A stretch of 64,000 nucleotides of DNA from Diadema setosum (taxonomy: Eukaryota; Echinodermata; Echinoidea; Diadematoida; Diadematidae), in the NCBI RefSeq assembly GCF_964275005.1, contig NC_092702.1, forward strand, positions 34,569,316 through 34,633,315, given 5' to 3'. This document shows positions 36,444 through 49,612 of this stretch, one piece after another. The stretch's first letter is position 1; each line of letters begins with the position of its first letter. Below the pieces are notes generated by a model. It was given only the letters and a program-made list of their open reading frames with translations, was not told where the DNA came from and made no database searches. The position numbers and the translations under genes were made by a program.

Positions 36444-36785
36444 TTGATTTCACATCGCGCAAACACTATGATGGTAGACAGAGAACTTCGTGTATATGAC
36501 GTCAAGACGAAAGCTGACGTCATCCCAAAGGAGAAAGCCAAGAGGTTGGCCAGGAAGTTTGGAGGGTCAAAGTTCATGCAGGAGTTGGGGAGGATGGAGA
36601 ACAAAAAGAAGGCTGAGATGAAGAGGAGGAAGAGAGAAGTCGCCAAGAGGGGGAGGGATATGAGTTGATGAAGATGTTGATGAAGAGTTGGCGAAGCTGC
36701 TGAAATCCCTCCTTAAATTTTACTTGATATCGAAATCTATTGCCTGTAGAAACTGACTAAAATATATCTGTTGAATATGAATAAA
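36444..36785 (+). pseudogene. unknown gene, copy 2: last exon
   Basis: Follows a conserved acceptor (TTTACTTTACAG at 36443) and is homologous to 18729-19030 minus. From an ATG at 36469 the frame is open for 66 codons (to a TGA ending at 36668) and very basic (Lys/Arg-rich, with KKKAEMKRRKREVAKRG). It ends near AATAAA (36779). In copy 1 this same frame is broken, so the basic frame is not clearly under selection. The two copies diverge by roughly a fifth of positions plus indels. Confidence 0.4.
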
Positions 36786-37800
36786 AAGTGATAAAAAACT
36801 TGGAATGTATTGTTATGTAATTTCTCTTTCCTTTTTACAATGATATGAAAGTGATGCATTGGCAAGGAGAATCAGGAATAGAAAACTTTGTAGTGATAAA
36901 GTCCAACGGTCAAAAAAAGAAATATGCCAGAATATTTTCGTAAATACTTGATTTGGGCAGTTGTCGGAGTGTGAGCTTACTGAGGTAACATCGTTACGTA
37001 TGGTGTGGAGATAGGACAGGTTTAGTACGAAACAAGCGGAATATAGTCATCTAAGTGATTAGTAAATAAAGAAGACGCGATCATTTTGGGGAAATACTTT
37101 ATCATCAATTTGCAGGAAATATTTCAGGAAAATATGAATGGAGGTATGAACGAATGCTTGCATGAGTAAGAGAAGGAACATACTTATCGTAAGTATATGT
37201 TACAAATATTGTGTATGCTATCACCATGAAGTAGAATTTTATGATACTGAAAAAAAAAGCTTGCACATATCGAAATATACAGTTTATCGACTTGTGTCTA
37301 AAAATATTGTCTTGTTTATTTTACGAATGAATTTTTTTTTTTAAATCTCGAATTCAGTGTTTGCGTTTGATGCAAATAAGTCCGACATATGAATGGAAAT
37401 GAAGTTGCAAATGAAAGATGAAAAAAATCATTGATATCTACTCGAGTGCGAAAAAAAAAACACCGAACTAGTAGAACTATTAAATGTGAGCGTCAATCAT
37501 AACAGCCATCAGCATTTGACATATGTTCCTAATAACTTTTCTTTTCTAACGAGAGTGAATCTCGTGTAAAGGCTATTCAAAGAAAACAAATCTGCTGAGG
37601 AGGAGACATAATTCTTCAATATCCAAACTACATGTATATAAGAGGGACGATTTCATTCCAAATCACGGGCGACCAAGCGCTTTTTAACGACAGCAGAGAC
37701 GCCTATAAGATGGCAGGTGTAGAAACTTTGACGCGGAGTATGATAAAGATGGGATATCAACATGGAACGCTGTGAAGGGGTAGAAGGGAAATAAAGTGAG

Positions 37801-37803
<3 letters not shown>

Positions 37804-37845
<42 letters not shown>
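37804..37845. repeat. (GA)n microsatellite
   Basis: About 21 uninterrupted GA units. Confidence 0.95.
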
Positions 37846-37849
<4 letters not shown>

Positions 37850-40271
37850 GATAATGAGGGAGAAATAAAGGGACAGAGAGAAAATAACTGAAATCATTAT
37901 TGGGGTAGTTATAGTACCGAGTCGGGAAATCAAATATGGATACTCGTCAGAAATGAATTCGTTATAATACATTTCACAAAGCAGAAAAAATTAAACATTA
38001 CAGCATGTCATTCGAATTCATCATGGTGCAAAATTATAATAATAAGGAGAATTCTCTCTCCCTCGGGAAAGAAGGTGAAAGACAGCTGAAGCAAGATGTT
38101 AATCGCTCTACGTCGGGATGAGAGTAGGTATATTCATACTTCGGCTTGAGGTTTGTTTGTTTATATCCGTGGCTATAGCGGAGTGATTAGATAGTTATAA
38201 GCAGTTATAAACAGCTCCTCAATAATCACCTGAAGAAATAGGCATTAGTGACATCGACAATAGATACAATTTCACATGATAACATATATAGTCAGCAAGG
38301 GGCAGGGTAAGTGTTTACTTAATATCTCTCTGAAAGCAAGCATCTTCCGTAAGAATGACAAAGTTGGAAGTAGCTATCATCCTGTCAACAAATTGTATAT
38401 AACATTCGGAGGTCCGGTGAAATAGGGTTGGAGGCCAACTGTGAGCAATGGCTTGTCCTGAAGAGAGAGTGGTGAACATAAATAACAGAGAACATTTTGC
38501 GTTTTCTTTAATTGATGTGTTGATCTATTTTGCCCTTCATCCGACATCTGAAGAGTATTAGCCTCAGGAGACTGTTCGCGAGCCTTTACTTGGCTGGGCA
38601 GGACCCTTTTATGTCTATCCAGACTCTTCGTTTACCTGTAAATATTAGTGTCTTTCACTTTGGCTCTAAGTTTGTTTATTGTTCGCCTAAGTGTGCTTTC
38701 AATCAACAACAACAAAATGCGAAAATTTATACAATTTTTTTCCCTTTGACTGCAAATTCATTTGGGGGGCTCAGCAAATCCTTTATATCAATCTGGTTGG
38801 ACTGTTATTTTTCTGGAAACACTTTGCTGAAGTCCTTTACTTCACTTGGAGGAGAAGACAATAACATCTGGAACGGCAATGAAGTTGATAGACCTATTCC
38901 TGCACTAGGCCACAATATTTTACGGCTGGTTATCGTGCAAGTTCCAGACATATAAATTCTATCCAGGCTTTTAATCAAACATATTGATCCGTTTAAGAAA
39001 TGGATGAAGAATGTGATGTGGTTATACTATATCTTTTGTTGTCAAGAGCATGCTATATTTGACATGGAGGGCATGCATTGTAGACTGTGAAAACAACTTG
39101 AATAGCTTACATACCAACCTGCTGAAATGATCACAATGTGTTTACGAGAAGGCGTGTTGGTTTCAATTTAGAGGAGGCATAAACCTGTCACCTGATCATG
39201 TTCGTTCTGAAATGATGATTTAAGAAAAACAAACCTTGCTTCAGCGGTTTAATTACTGAAGACCTTCCTCACAGAAGCAGAATTCGAAAGGGCTTTTACT
39301 TTGCATAGAGCTGCACTTCAAATCTATTATCTTTGTCGAATTTGAGTTGTTGTTTTTTTGGTACAAATTAATCATCTTTATTGTTTCATATTATTAATCA
39401 TTTAACGCTATAACGCATGTCATGAATAAAAAGAGTTAAAACAAATTTTTCCATAATAGAGAAAGAAAAACAAAGGTGAAGAAAGAATGTAAATCCAGCA
39501 CAAGTTTGAATGTCAGGTTCCGCTAATGCCCTGAGGAGTAGGCTCTTATACTCTGACTCTATTGGGTGTCCTGCGATTACCAGATTATTATTAGCAATAA
39601 GTGGACGTCGATGAATGTAACAAACAGAAAAGATTAGCAGCTGAAGTATCTGACCGTAAGTGCTAAAAATGCCTGCTCAATATTAATGACACCAACTAGA
39701 AATTCATCGTATGATAGATAGACGATCAACCAGATACTTATGGTGGCAAACCTAGTATGTATTTTTTTTTCTCGACAGAAACAGATTTTTGCCACGACAT
39801 GTCTCCCACTGAAGACAGCTCACTGCCCTATAATTATCATCGTTACATCCAAAGCTAGGTTCATGAATGGATGTTAGAAATCAACTCTGCTCGAGTTAAT
39901 CCATCTGCACACAATGAAGGATCATACAGGAACTTTCATCTTCTCGTCAGAGAATAGAGAACAGGCAAAGCGGAGCTGTTGCCAGGAGGACAGTAACAGG
40001 AGTGTGATCGTTCCCTTCTGCTCGTGTCATCATGGAGCGTGGATGTGGTATCATCTACCTGCCGAGCTCCAGTGACCAAGCTGGATGTGTGGAACCGGAC
40101 GATGCGACGATAGATGCGGGACACGCCCTATGCCTTCGAGGAATCCACGATGTGTCATCGGAGATTGATCCAGGATTGGATAGGACCGGTGACAGGATCT
40201 TAGGAGGATGATCGTCGTGATGTGAGGGGCAGAGGAAACCCTTTCAGCATTGTAACGGTCCGTATTGCCAT

Positions 40272-40363
40272 GTGATTCTCTCCCCCTCTCCCTCTCTCTC
40301 TCTCTCTCTACACACACACGCACACTCTAACACACACACACACGCACACACACACACACACAC

Positions 40364-40419
<56 letters not shown>

Positions 40420-40420
40420 T
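40272..40420. repeat. compound microsatellite (CT)n-(CA)n-(TA)n
   Basis: Three dinucleotide blocks in a row. Confidence 0.95.
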
Positions 40421-40827
40421 GTATATATGATGATCTCAAATGCATTATACTAGATTATACGCACGATAGAATGCATAATATAAACCAGGTGCAGTTTTAC
40501 ATGACCAAAGACCGAGGTGAAACTGAAGTGCACGCGCATTAGAACAGTGTATATAACAGCTTGTATCATGATAAAGTGAATAAAGTGATAAAGTAAATTT
40601 ATAACATTTATTTACAACGTTATTCGTTAATCAAAAAGCATGGTTCACGACTTTGAGCTATTACAAAATCAATGTCATATGGTACTAGTGTAACCAATCA
40701 CAAGTCTATTTACTATACCTGCTAGCAACCAATAGAAGACATTGATTATGGCCCCTCTCGTCATCAATATTAAGCCTGACGAAAACAGCCATCTGTCATG
40801 CATAAATAATATATGAATCAAGTAAAC

Positions 40828-40828
<1 letters not shown>

Positions 40829-40879
<51 letters not shown>
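40829..40879. repeat. (TA)n microsatellite
   Basis: About 25 TA units. Confidence 0.95.
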
Positions 40880-40880
<1 letters not shown>

Positions 40881-42457
40881 TTAAAAACAAAAAAAAAATT
40901 AGTGTTAGTATGAAGTATACGGTGAAATAAAACAGTCGGGTGTAATAGAACAGAAAAAAGAGATAATTTAAATACTGGTATCAAAGAGCATGAGAGTCTA
41001 GCTGATTCGGAGAAAATTAGTGAGGGCGAAGGTATAAGGGATTTGTATTAAGAACAGTCGTTTGTTGACTCGTATGACTTAGCTCCTCATTCCTTGTAAC
41101 TTGGTAACACAGGCACTTAACCTTACTCCATGCTGGGGTGTATTAATCGTCTTGTCGCACGGAGAAAGGGAGGGAGAAGGAGAAGGAGAGGAAGAGGGAA
41201 TAGATATAGAGTGCGAGAGAACAAAGTGAGAAGTGAGGTAGAGATATGCAGAGGTAAACAATGACAATTCTTAATTGAAAGACAGAAAATTAAATTTTGG
41301 AAAGATGAAGAAATGTAACTGTAGCATAGTGATAAAACCAACATGGCAAATACATTTCAAAAAAGTTTTGACGTAGTGCAAAAAAGTCAGAGAAAAAGAG
41401 ATAATGCAGGGTAGAAATACCTTCACGTATCAAGTAGGGTGAGTCAAGGGAGTACCTCACCGAGGTACGTGTGACATGGTATGATGAGAAATGATGACAG
41501 TTGCCATGGCAACAAGACCGCAGTTGTGGTGTTGCAGAAAGGTACAAAGTAAAACGTGATGATCGTGAATGTGAAATTACTGATTAACGTGAGGAATCTG
41601 ATGTCACACGGCCCAAGGACACATTTCATTTGGTGCATGATCAGGTAATGTTTACTTCTTGAAGTAGAACTGCTTTCAAAACTAACTTGAGACCACTTTC
41701 CTGAATTGACCTTTGACACGAAATACCTGTGCCATATTAATGTCTGCAGTGCTTCTAGGTAGCACTGCCATCGTCCTGATGGTACCATTTTATGTGTAGT
41801 TATATTCGAGGGAGCTGTCTTTAATCATGGTTTTAAATGGAATTTAATGGCCTGCCAAAGCAGATCAAGAGGCAGCCATATCCTGTGTTGCTCCGAAACG
41901 GTCATCGTGTCCACGCATAGACGTCAGAGAAAGGCTATCTATAGCAGTAAGCATTGTCAGACCCACGGCCGAGTCTGACGTCACAAAGCCACAACCGCGT
42001 TTGCCGTTTTTGAAATTCAAGTACAGTCAAACACTTCACAATCGCTACGGCGTTTTTACGTGACACTCTTGGGATGTGGCTTCTGGTATTCTAGACACTA
42101 AGCCATTTTTGTAATTCTTATACATTGATAATTTTATGTGAATATTCATGTCTGGTTCGAAATTTTTCAGAACATGATTTACAAAAATGTCTGTCATCAA
42201 TACATTGTGTTATAATCAATCATTCATTTGGTTTCTTCATAATTACAATTCTTCATATATTGATAATAATTGTTCTTGATTTTATCACCATCACCATCAT
42301 CAATATCAATACTCATCATCATTGCTTTTCCGAAAGCATTACTCTTGTCAGCTTGTATCACTTGAATCATCATTGTCGTAACTTCATCAATAGGAATAGT
42401 AATAATTGTGGTGGTGCCATATCAGCAATTTTGGTAGATATTTCCCCGTGATCACCA

Positions 42458-42988
42458 CACTGTAAAAACATGGGTGTTAGATTTAACACCACGGGTGTTA
42501 AATCTAACACCGATCAAACTTCAATAAAGGACCACACCCACAGGTGTTAAAAATGCACTGTGATGGTGTTGAAAAGTGTTCACCTGACACTTCGTGGTGT
42601 TAATTTGACACTGTACCAGGTGTTATTTTGACACTGTACTGGTGTTAATTAAAAAATGACACCACATGGTGTTGATTTGATACTTGTTGGTGTTAATATC
42701 AATGGTTTAACACCCGCCCAGCTTCAATAAGGGACCACACCAGCTGGTGTTACTTTGGTGTAAAATTATTTTCACATTTTTTCAAAAATCTAGTATTTCA
42801 ACGTAAAATTCTTGATCGTCTTGTTTAAATTAAAAATCAACAAGAAGTGCAGTTACTAAGAAACTCTTCAAAAAACAGTTTAAAATTTGGAAATGACACC
42901 CGGGGGTGTTAATTTAACACCATAAATGAGCACCGAAAATTTAACACCAGCTCGGTGTTCACTATTTAACACCGGACTTTTTGCAGTG
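42458..42988. repeat. 531-bp non-autonomous element with CACTG ends and GGTGTTAA/TTAACACC repeats
   Basis: Left end CACTGTAAAAACATGG and right end (inverse) CACTGCAAAAAGTCC are terminal inverted repeats. The interior carries about a dozen GGTGTTA or TAACACC units in both orientations, so it can fold many ways. A second internal direct repeat, GGACCACACC, occurs near 42529 and 42733. Ends in CACTG are compatible with CACTA/Chapaev-type transposons. A 2-bp CA at each edge could be target duplication. No ORF. Confidence 0.75.
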
Positions 42989-45900
42989 CATGATTATCAT
43001 TGTCTTATATTGTTTCTACTGTTGTTGTTGCCTTCATATCTGATACATTCTTTCATATCAGACTAATTGAATCCAGACGGAGTAAATTTGTCGTCTTTGC
43101 CTGATGTACTCTGTGCTAAAAAAAAAGAAAAAAAAAGATGATTCGTACAAGGTAAACGGTAGATTATCGTGGTATCATTGAAGGCGACTTCTTCATCCAA
43201 ATGAGATTACGTTGTCTAGTAATTGTCAGCCAGTTTCTTTGTATAAGCTTTCGGGGAACAAAATCTGATTCGATTGCGTGTGGGCATCGGAATGTTTCTC
43301 TCAGAGACGTATCTAATTGGATCCCCACCGGGCAGGAATGAACATCCTTTATACCTCAGTTTGCAGAAAATAACTATACGTCATGGCTTGATTAGTTCCG
43401 CCCTTGAATCTTGTATGTCCTACTGATGTTTTGTTGTTGTGTTCAATTTTCAATTTGATCCTTATGATGAGCTTCTTGGAAAACTTAAGCCAATGTGAGA
43501 TAGCATGGCTTGAACTTGACTAAATATGCGTCGTGTTAACAAATATGGATGCGTCCTCGTTCATGCCCTATTAGGAGAGAAAGGCGATCTGAATTCAAAG
43601 TTAAATGACCTATAATGCAATGCAAATGCTTGTTAACTTGTCTTGAGTCATGATACCATCAGCATCACTTATGTGGCCAAATGAATATCTATAATACGTT
43701 CCATATCTTTTATGATAATTTTCTATTATTTTTTTTTCAATTTACTAGGATATACACCCGCAAGAACCTTCGAAACCGCCCTGTAACCTCATCTGTCAGT
43801 CATTGAACTAATTATATGATTAACAAAAGGCACTACAATGAGTCTCCTCCTGGACCAATCATATAACTTCTTTTTAAGTAATATCCTTTGTTAGTCATAT
43901 CAGTAACATGAATATCAATTTTGCCACATAAGTTATGTTGAGGGTATCATGAATCAACACATTAACATGCATTTTCACTGCATAGGTCCTTTACGGGTTC
44001 ACTTTCATCAGCTTGAATTGATGTGATATATAATCATGATTTTGAATAGATACATATCATATTCTTTAGTTGATAAACTCATTTGGCTTATTATCTTAGA
44101 GTTGATAACCACAGTACCTATGTAAATATACATACTTTTTTTTTTTAAATATATACCGCTTATATATATATATATTTTTTTTTTTTTGGGGGGGGGGGAG
44201 ATGCAATCCTAATTGAAGTGCGACATGTTCGCTTCTCTACACTGAGCAGTTTCCTTTCACTGGAGTGGCATTTAATTTGTTTGACCTGTCCTCTGGTGTC
44301 TGTAATGGCCAACCTGCTATCTAATTACACATAGCTGGCTAAAGCCTGGACCTGGACATCTGTAGGGGGTCAAGGAGACCATCCAAGTGAAGGAGAAATC
44401 AGGGCTGTAAGATGCAAATTGATGAAATAGGATATTTAAGATATTGTCAATATTCCTTATACATTATGCACTACAATGGATTGTTGGCGTACTTCATAAC
44501 AAACCCATACTTGCTATAACTGACTTCGGCAGGACGAAAGGAATTAAGTGCAGTGATGGATTTTTTTCCATGTAAACGCCCACGGTGGTTAGCGGTATAT
44601 AATATCCAAAAACTCCTCCAAAATTTATCGAATATCTCAAGTCATTTTGATTAAAATGACAGAGATTTTTCTCTGATTCTAATCAAATAATGGCGTGGTT
44701 CATTTACTGTCAACTTTTTGTCTGTGTATAATAGGGATTTCAGTATCTCGCAAGAATCTTCATGGTTAGCATGTACTGTATGTTACGGTGTCTACTGCTT
44801 TATTTGAATTGGCAGGTTCACTTTATAGTACAACTGTATTCATATTGTTGGTCCAACATTGATTGTTGTGAGACTTTTATCACTCGGATCCATTAGCCGG
44901 TCTTATTTGCGGAGACAGGACGAGGTTTTTTATCGTTGATATCCGGTATCACGTACTAGTGTTTGCAGAGTCGAGTCTGCAAGACATTCAAGCAGCCATA
45001 TTCTCCCAGCTAGGTGTAATGAATTTTCAGTGTTGTCTTTACACGCTGCCATTTGAATAGCGGTCACTTCTCCTGGCCACCTGATATTAAATAAACACAA
45101 ATCAAACATTTTAGCATCTGTATTAATGTTGTTCTCTCGTTTGGTGATGTATTGAATCACTGATAACAAGCCATATTGGCTTAAAAGTGACGTCACCTCC
45201 CCTGGTTACGATGCAGGCGACACCATCGCAACACTAATCCCAATCCTACTCACATTTACAGAGAAAACATTCTGCGCCCGATGGAAAAAGAAAAAGTCTA
45301 TCAATATCTCCATGTATTATAAACACCCAGTTAAACCTTAGATTTCTGATATTTTTAAATGATGACCTCACACTCCAAGGTGTATTCATGATGAATATCA
45401 TCATTAATGTCGCCTTATGGGGAAACAAAGGCCTGCAACACGTTATGACTGTAATACTCTCACAACCTCGACCAAAAGCCACAATAACGGAGGCGTGTTC
45501 ATACTGCTTAGGCCTACAAGAGAAGTGTGGGGAATTCGATAGTCTCAAATCTAAGAAAATCACTCTAACTCTGAAGAGAACATAACCACACAACATTCGA
45601 AATAGTAGGCAAAACCTCATTATTTTTCTTTTTATTTCGAATGACACTTGAGTTTCAAGTGCTGTTAACTCATTCAGCTACTTCAAGCCTAAATGTATAA
45701 TCTTTGAATGACATAAACGTGACTAAAAGGGACAAAATGTGATTCTCAAATAGCCTTTGACAATACTATTGCAAATGAAACGTTAACTCCAGATGTTAAC
45801 AAACAATTATGTCTTGAGTCACTGAGTGGTTAGAGTAGGTAAGCTCTCACAGAATGAGAATTTGTGAGTCAGCCGTAAAGGCAAGCACGCTTGTAGCATC

Positions 45901-47398
45901 ATTAGAAAGTCTTTAATGCTATTAACATGAATATCGGATGCATGGGATGAAGAATTAAAAGTAACTGCATCTTGATGTACCGGTATTTAAAATCTGCCAC
46001 TTTTCATCAGGAATCTGGTACTACCAACCATTAGATGTAAACACTCATCACCAGAAACTCTTCACGGAATGTTCATTTCAAGTGAGATAACGTGTCATTA
46101 AAATCATTTTTAATGCCAATTATTTAAATGTGCACAAATTTCACACACGTAACGGACAAAGTGGTTTACAGAGGGTTCAACTGTACTGCAGATTAACTTC
46201 ATGGGGGTGGGATGGAAGATGGGGCTAAGCCCAAAGCGATCACATTAGCTATTCACTCTGTTCAATCGATAATATCGGAACTGCAGTGTAAACGAGACTA
46301 GTTGAGTCTTCCCTGCTTTAATTAGTAGAGGGTCAGCGTTGATTAATATGGACACAATGCAATTTTGAGAGTAAAGCTGTATAAGACTTGCGATGATGAG
46401 ACGATCCATTGTGAACAGGACGGCCATTGAACAGTCCCATTTAAAACTTGCGTCATCTCTTCATCAACCAGAAGCTACAACAAAACAAAAACAACATCAT
46501 ACAGGAGAGGAAAATAAGAGGCAACAGCGTGGAGGTTGTTGGCGGTCAGTCATATTTTTTCACGCCGAGATGCGACTGATTTGATTGGCATAATAAGTCG
46601 CTAACTTCCGACGGGGAAGATTCCGGAACGGTGTTTCTGTCTCTCCCGACCCCCCCCCCCTTTCCTTTTTCTGTGTATGGACATGTAGTTCCACTCACAC
46701 GCATCACATAGCAACTAAAGGTGATAACATTGGAGCATATACATTCCAGGAACATGTGAGGAGCTTGCATGTTTGGGAGAACAGAGTAAATATGTGTAAC
46801 CTCAGTACGGCTACTGGTTACCGGAAAGTGCTTCCAGGAAGCGAAGGATTTTTTGGTCGCTATTTTTTGGGCGGAATGGCGAGTTTTCTCGGGGCAGAAT
46901 GATAGATTTCGACGGAAATAATCAATATCTCGTTTGGTCAAACATTAACCCGGCAACCTCTGACGGATGGGCCTGGAAGAGATGAAATTGCGGTTCAAGA
47001 TGAGATACAAGATACTCACGCCATCTCAGTGAGAGAACTACATTCCATTGGTAGCGCCACGCGCGAGTGCGTGCTTACTGGTGATAGAAACCATGATCGC
47101 ATTGAGAAATGTGTGCTCGCCACGGGAATACAAGACAATATGAAATGAGATTTTTGACAGAAACATTTTTTGGTGTTCAGACGACCTGTGGTAAGTCAAT
47201 CAAAACGTTGATTTTATGACATTATTGGACTGAATTAATATATCTATACCTATATCCCTCGAAATAGAGTTTAGCATGCATGAAGTAGCGATGTATATTG
47301 TGAAACATTCGGAGCGAGCATAATAATTATGCTTCCCATAAAACATTATTTTCCTTTATGCAGAGTTTTATCTATATTTCAATCTATAGCCTTTTCCA

Positions 47399-47402
<4 letters not shown>

Positions 47403-47455
<53 letters not shown>

Positions 47456-47477
47456 CGTGTGTGTGTGTGTGTGAGTT
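47403..47477. repeat. (AT)n-(GT)n microsatellite
   Basis: Compound dinucleotide repeat. Confidence 0.95.
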
Positions 47478-47718
47478 TGATCGCAAAATGGGTTCAGAGC
47501 CATTCTAAAACAATAAAGTAAATCCATCATCTAAAAGAGCAAAATGGAACATTTCCAGTGATACCTCGCTTATTAAAATAAAAGGAATGTTCTTGAACAT
47601 AAAATTATGTTGAAAAAATATCTCAAATTTTCTTATTATCTTCTTTTTTGCAGCTGTATTTGCAAATATATCAAATTAACAAGATTGGAGTTGACATGTT
47701 TTGCCAACAAACTCTTAC

Positions 47719-47809
<91 letters not shown>

Positions 47810-47822
47810 TATATTATATATA
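47719..47822. repeat. (TA)n microsatellite
   Basis: Over 40 TA units with few interruptions. Confidence 0.95.
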
Positions 47823-48306
47823 TGTGTGTGGGGGTGTGGATGTGTGTGTGTAGATTAATAGATATAAAAGTCAACTTCCTTCCTTGTTTGAAATTATTCG
47901 TATGATAACGAAAACAGAAAGTATAAATGTAAGATTTAAAAGATGTAGTCTGAGACATAGTACATGATAGCAGTTTGGTTGAGACGATTAGCGGTACATG
48001 TATCAGTGGTATTCGTGGCTGGCTTGATGTTTTAGCACTTCTCTTGTAGAAGTAGCAACGGTGATATAAACAATGTATTATAGATAACTGCTTAGATGTG
48101 TAATTACTGCAAGAAGTGGTACTAGTAACCGAAGTCGGTATAGTCGAATTATTTCATAACAGTTTATTTGCAACACAGCTGATACAGTATCATTCTAATT
48201 CTGTAATCAGCTGAAACATACTGACGACATTCATCTGTGAGGATCAGTGATGTTCGCAACGATTTTGTTGTTTGATTGATTGGAAGACGAACCTGGAAAG
48301 GTAAAA

Positions 48307-48410
48307 AAAACCACACACACACGCACACACACACACACCACACACGCACAAAACACAAGCAATCATGTCATTTGACACCAGTATCTTTTAACGATTATTC
48401 CCACATACAC

Positions 48411-48443
<33 letters not shown>
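48307..48443. repeat. two (CA)n microsatellites
   Basis: CA blocks at about 48312-48345 and 48414-48443. Confidence 0.9.
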
Positions 48444-48445
<2 letters not shown>

Positions 48446-48719
48446 GTGTCCACTGTATTTAAGGCAACAGCAGTATTTATGTAGATATATGTACATAATG
48501 TCTGTGTGCGTGTGTGTCCACTTGGTAAACTTTATAACTCAAGACCAGTTTGCTCTGTATGTCACAGAGTAAGGGGAGTACCACTTCCAGCGCCGTTTCA
48601 CAAAACGGTAAATATTCAAAACCATGAAAAACGGCTCAGAATCAAAAATATGTTACGTTCATCAGGATTTTAAAAGGGGTCAATGTAATGTGTTGTACTT
48701 CATTGGTTACAGCAAATAG

Positions 48720-49288
48720 GGGAGAGTGGTGTGACGCGGACGCGGAAGAAGTGGGACACCTCTCATATCTCAAAAAGTTTTGAACTAAACGGATTTCAAG
48801 TCTTATCGCCTATTAGACATTTGGCATCAGAGTACAAGCACATGGTAACTGCTCTGCAATAACTCTGCGGGAAAGTTTAATTTTGAAGTATTTTTCGGAC
48901 ACTTTTTGGTAGTTTTTTGCATTCAGTGTGAAATGTATTCTGAATTCATCGTACGGCTTTAGCAGGCACTTAGCATGCTATATGTAGGCCTTTTTTATGA
49001 TTTCCAATAATTTGCACTAAAAGATTTTGTAAAAATTAGCTAAAATTGTGATGTTAGCCGCCATTTTGACTTTTTGGGGGTGCTGGGGTGAACTGGGACA
49101 GCAGCACTGTCCCACTTCTTGCTGTATTCAAAGTTGTGATAAAAATATCAAAGATTTTCTTATTATTTTTTATATAAGTTCTGGATGCTTTTAATGCAAC
49201 TTTCTCTGATAGACCATAGTGGATAAATCAGGTTGTGCGATGAAACTCTTCATGTGTATATATTCAAACACACACACACATAGGGCCT

Positions 49289-49332
<44 letters not shown>

Positions 49333-49612
49333 TATATTTTAATATGCTTGTAACATTGTCTAGCCTATAGTTGCTGTTTGTCCCGCTTCACCCCAACCAA
49401 TGTCCCACTTCTCCCCGTTCAGAAGCCTTTTAAAAATCAATTATGACACAAATGTGACACTTTTAAGAATATGAAGTAACAACCCACCATGTAGCCTAGC
49501 ATCAGTAGTCTTTGGGTCCGAGACATGAGTGCCCCATTCTAAATATCAGAAAAGTTATACGAGAAAATTTATCAAATCACAATTTTTGTCCCACTTCTCC
49601 CCACCCTCGCCT
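48720..49612. repeat. ~890-bp element with GGGGAGAAGTGGGACA-type inverted ends
   Basis: Near the left end GGGGAGAGTGGTGTGACG and GAAGTGGGACACCTC occur. At the right end GTCCCACTTCTCCCC occurs (about 49589-49604). Further internal copies (CTGTCCCACTTCTTG, TGTCCCGCTTCACCCC and TGTCCCACTTCTCCCC) lie near 49107, 49379 and 49402. The arrangement of inverted and direct copies marks a degenerate non-autonomous transposon. A CA microsatellite (49268-49330) has grown inside it. No ORF; exact edges uncertain. Confidence 0.55.

Noticed and set aside
36469-36668. Resemblance of FMQELGRMENKKKAEMKRRK in copy 2 to parathyroid-hormone-like peptides
   Set aside because: The match is short and weak, the frame is broken in copy 1, and splicing from the previous exon does not enter this frame. 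Not claimed.
38530-38955. 141-codon ORF
   Set aside because: The frame starts without an ATG and the first ATG is internal. No motif, AT-rich, no flanking splice or promoter signal. Probably chance.
45246-45647. 133-codon ORF on the minus strand
   Set aside because: No recognisable domain and no supporting signals.
46546-46941. 131-codon ORF on the minus strand
   Set aside because: Contains a poly-G/C run translated as GKGGGVG; no family resemblance.
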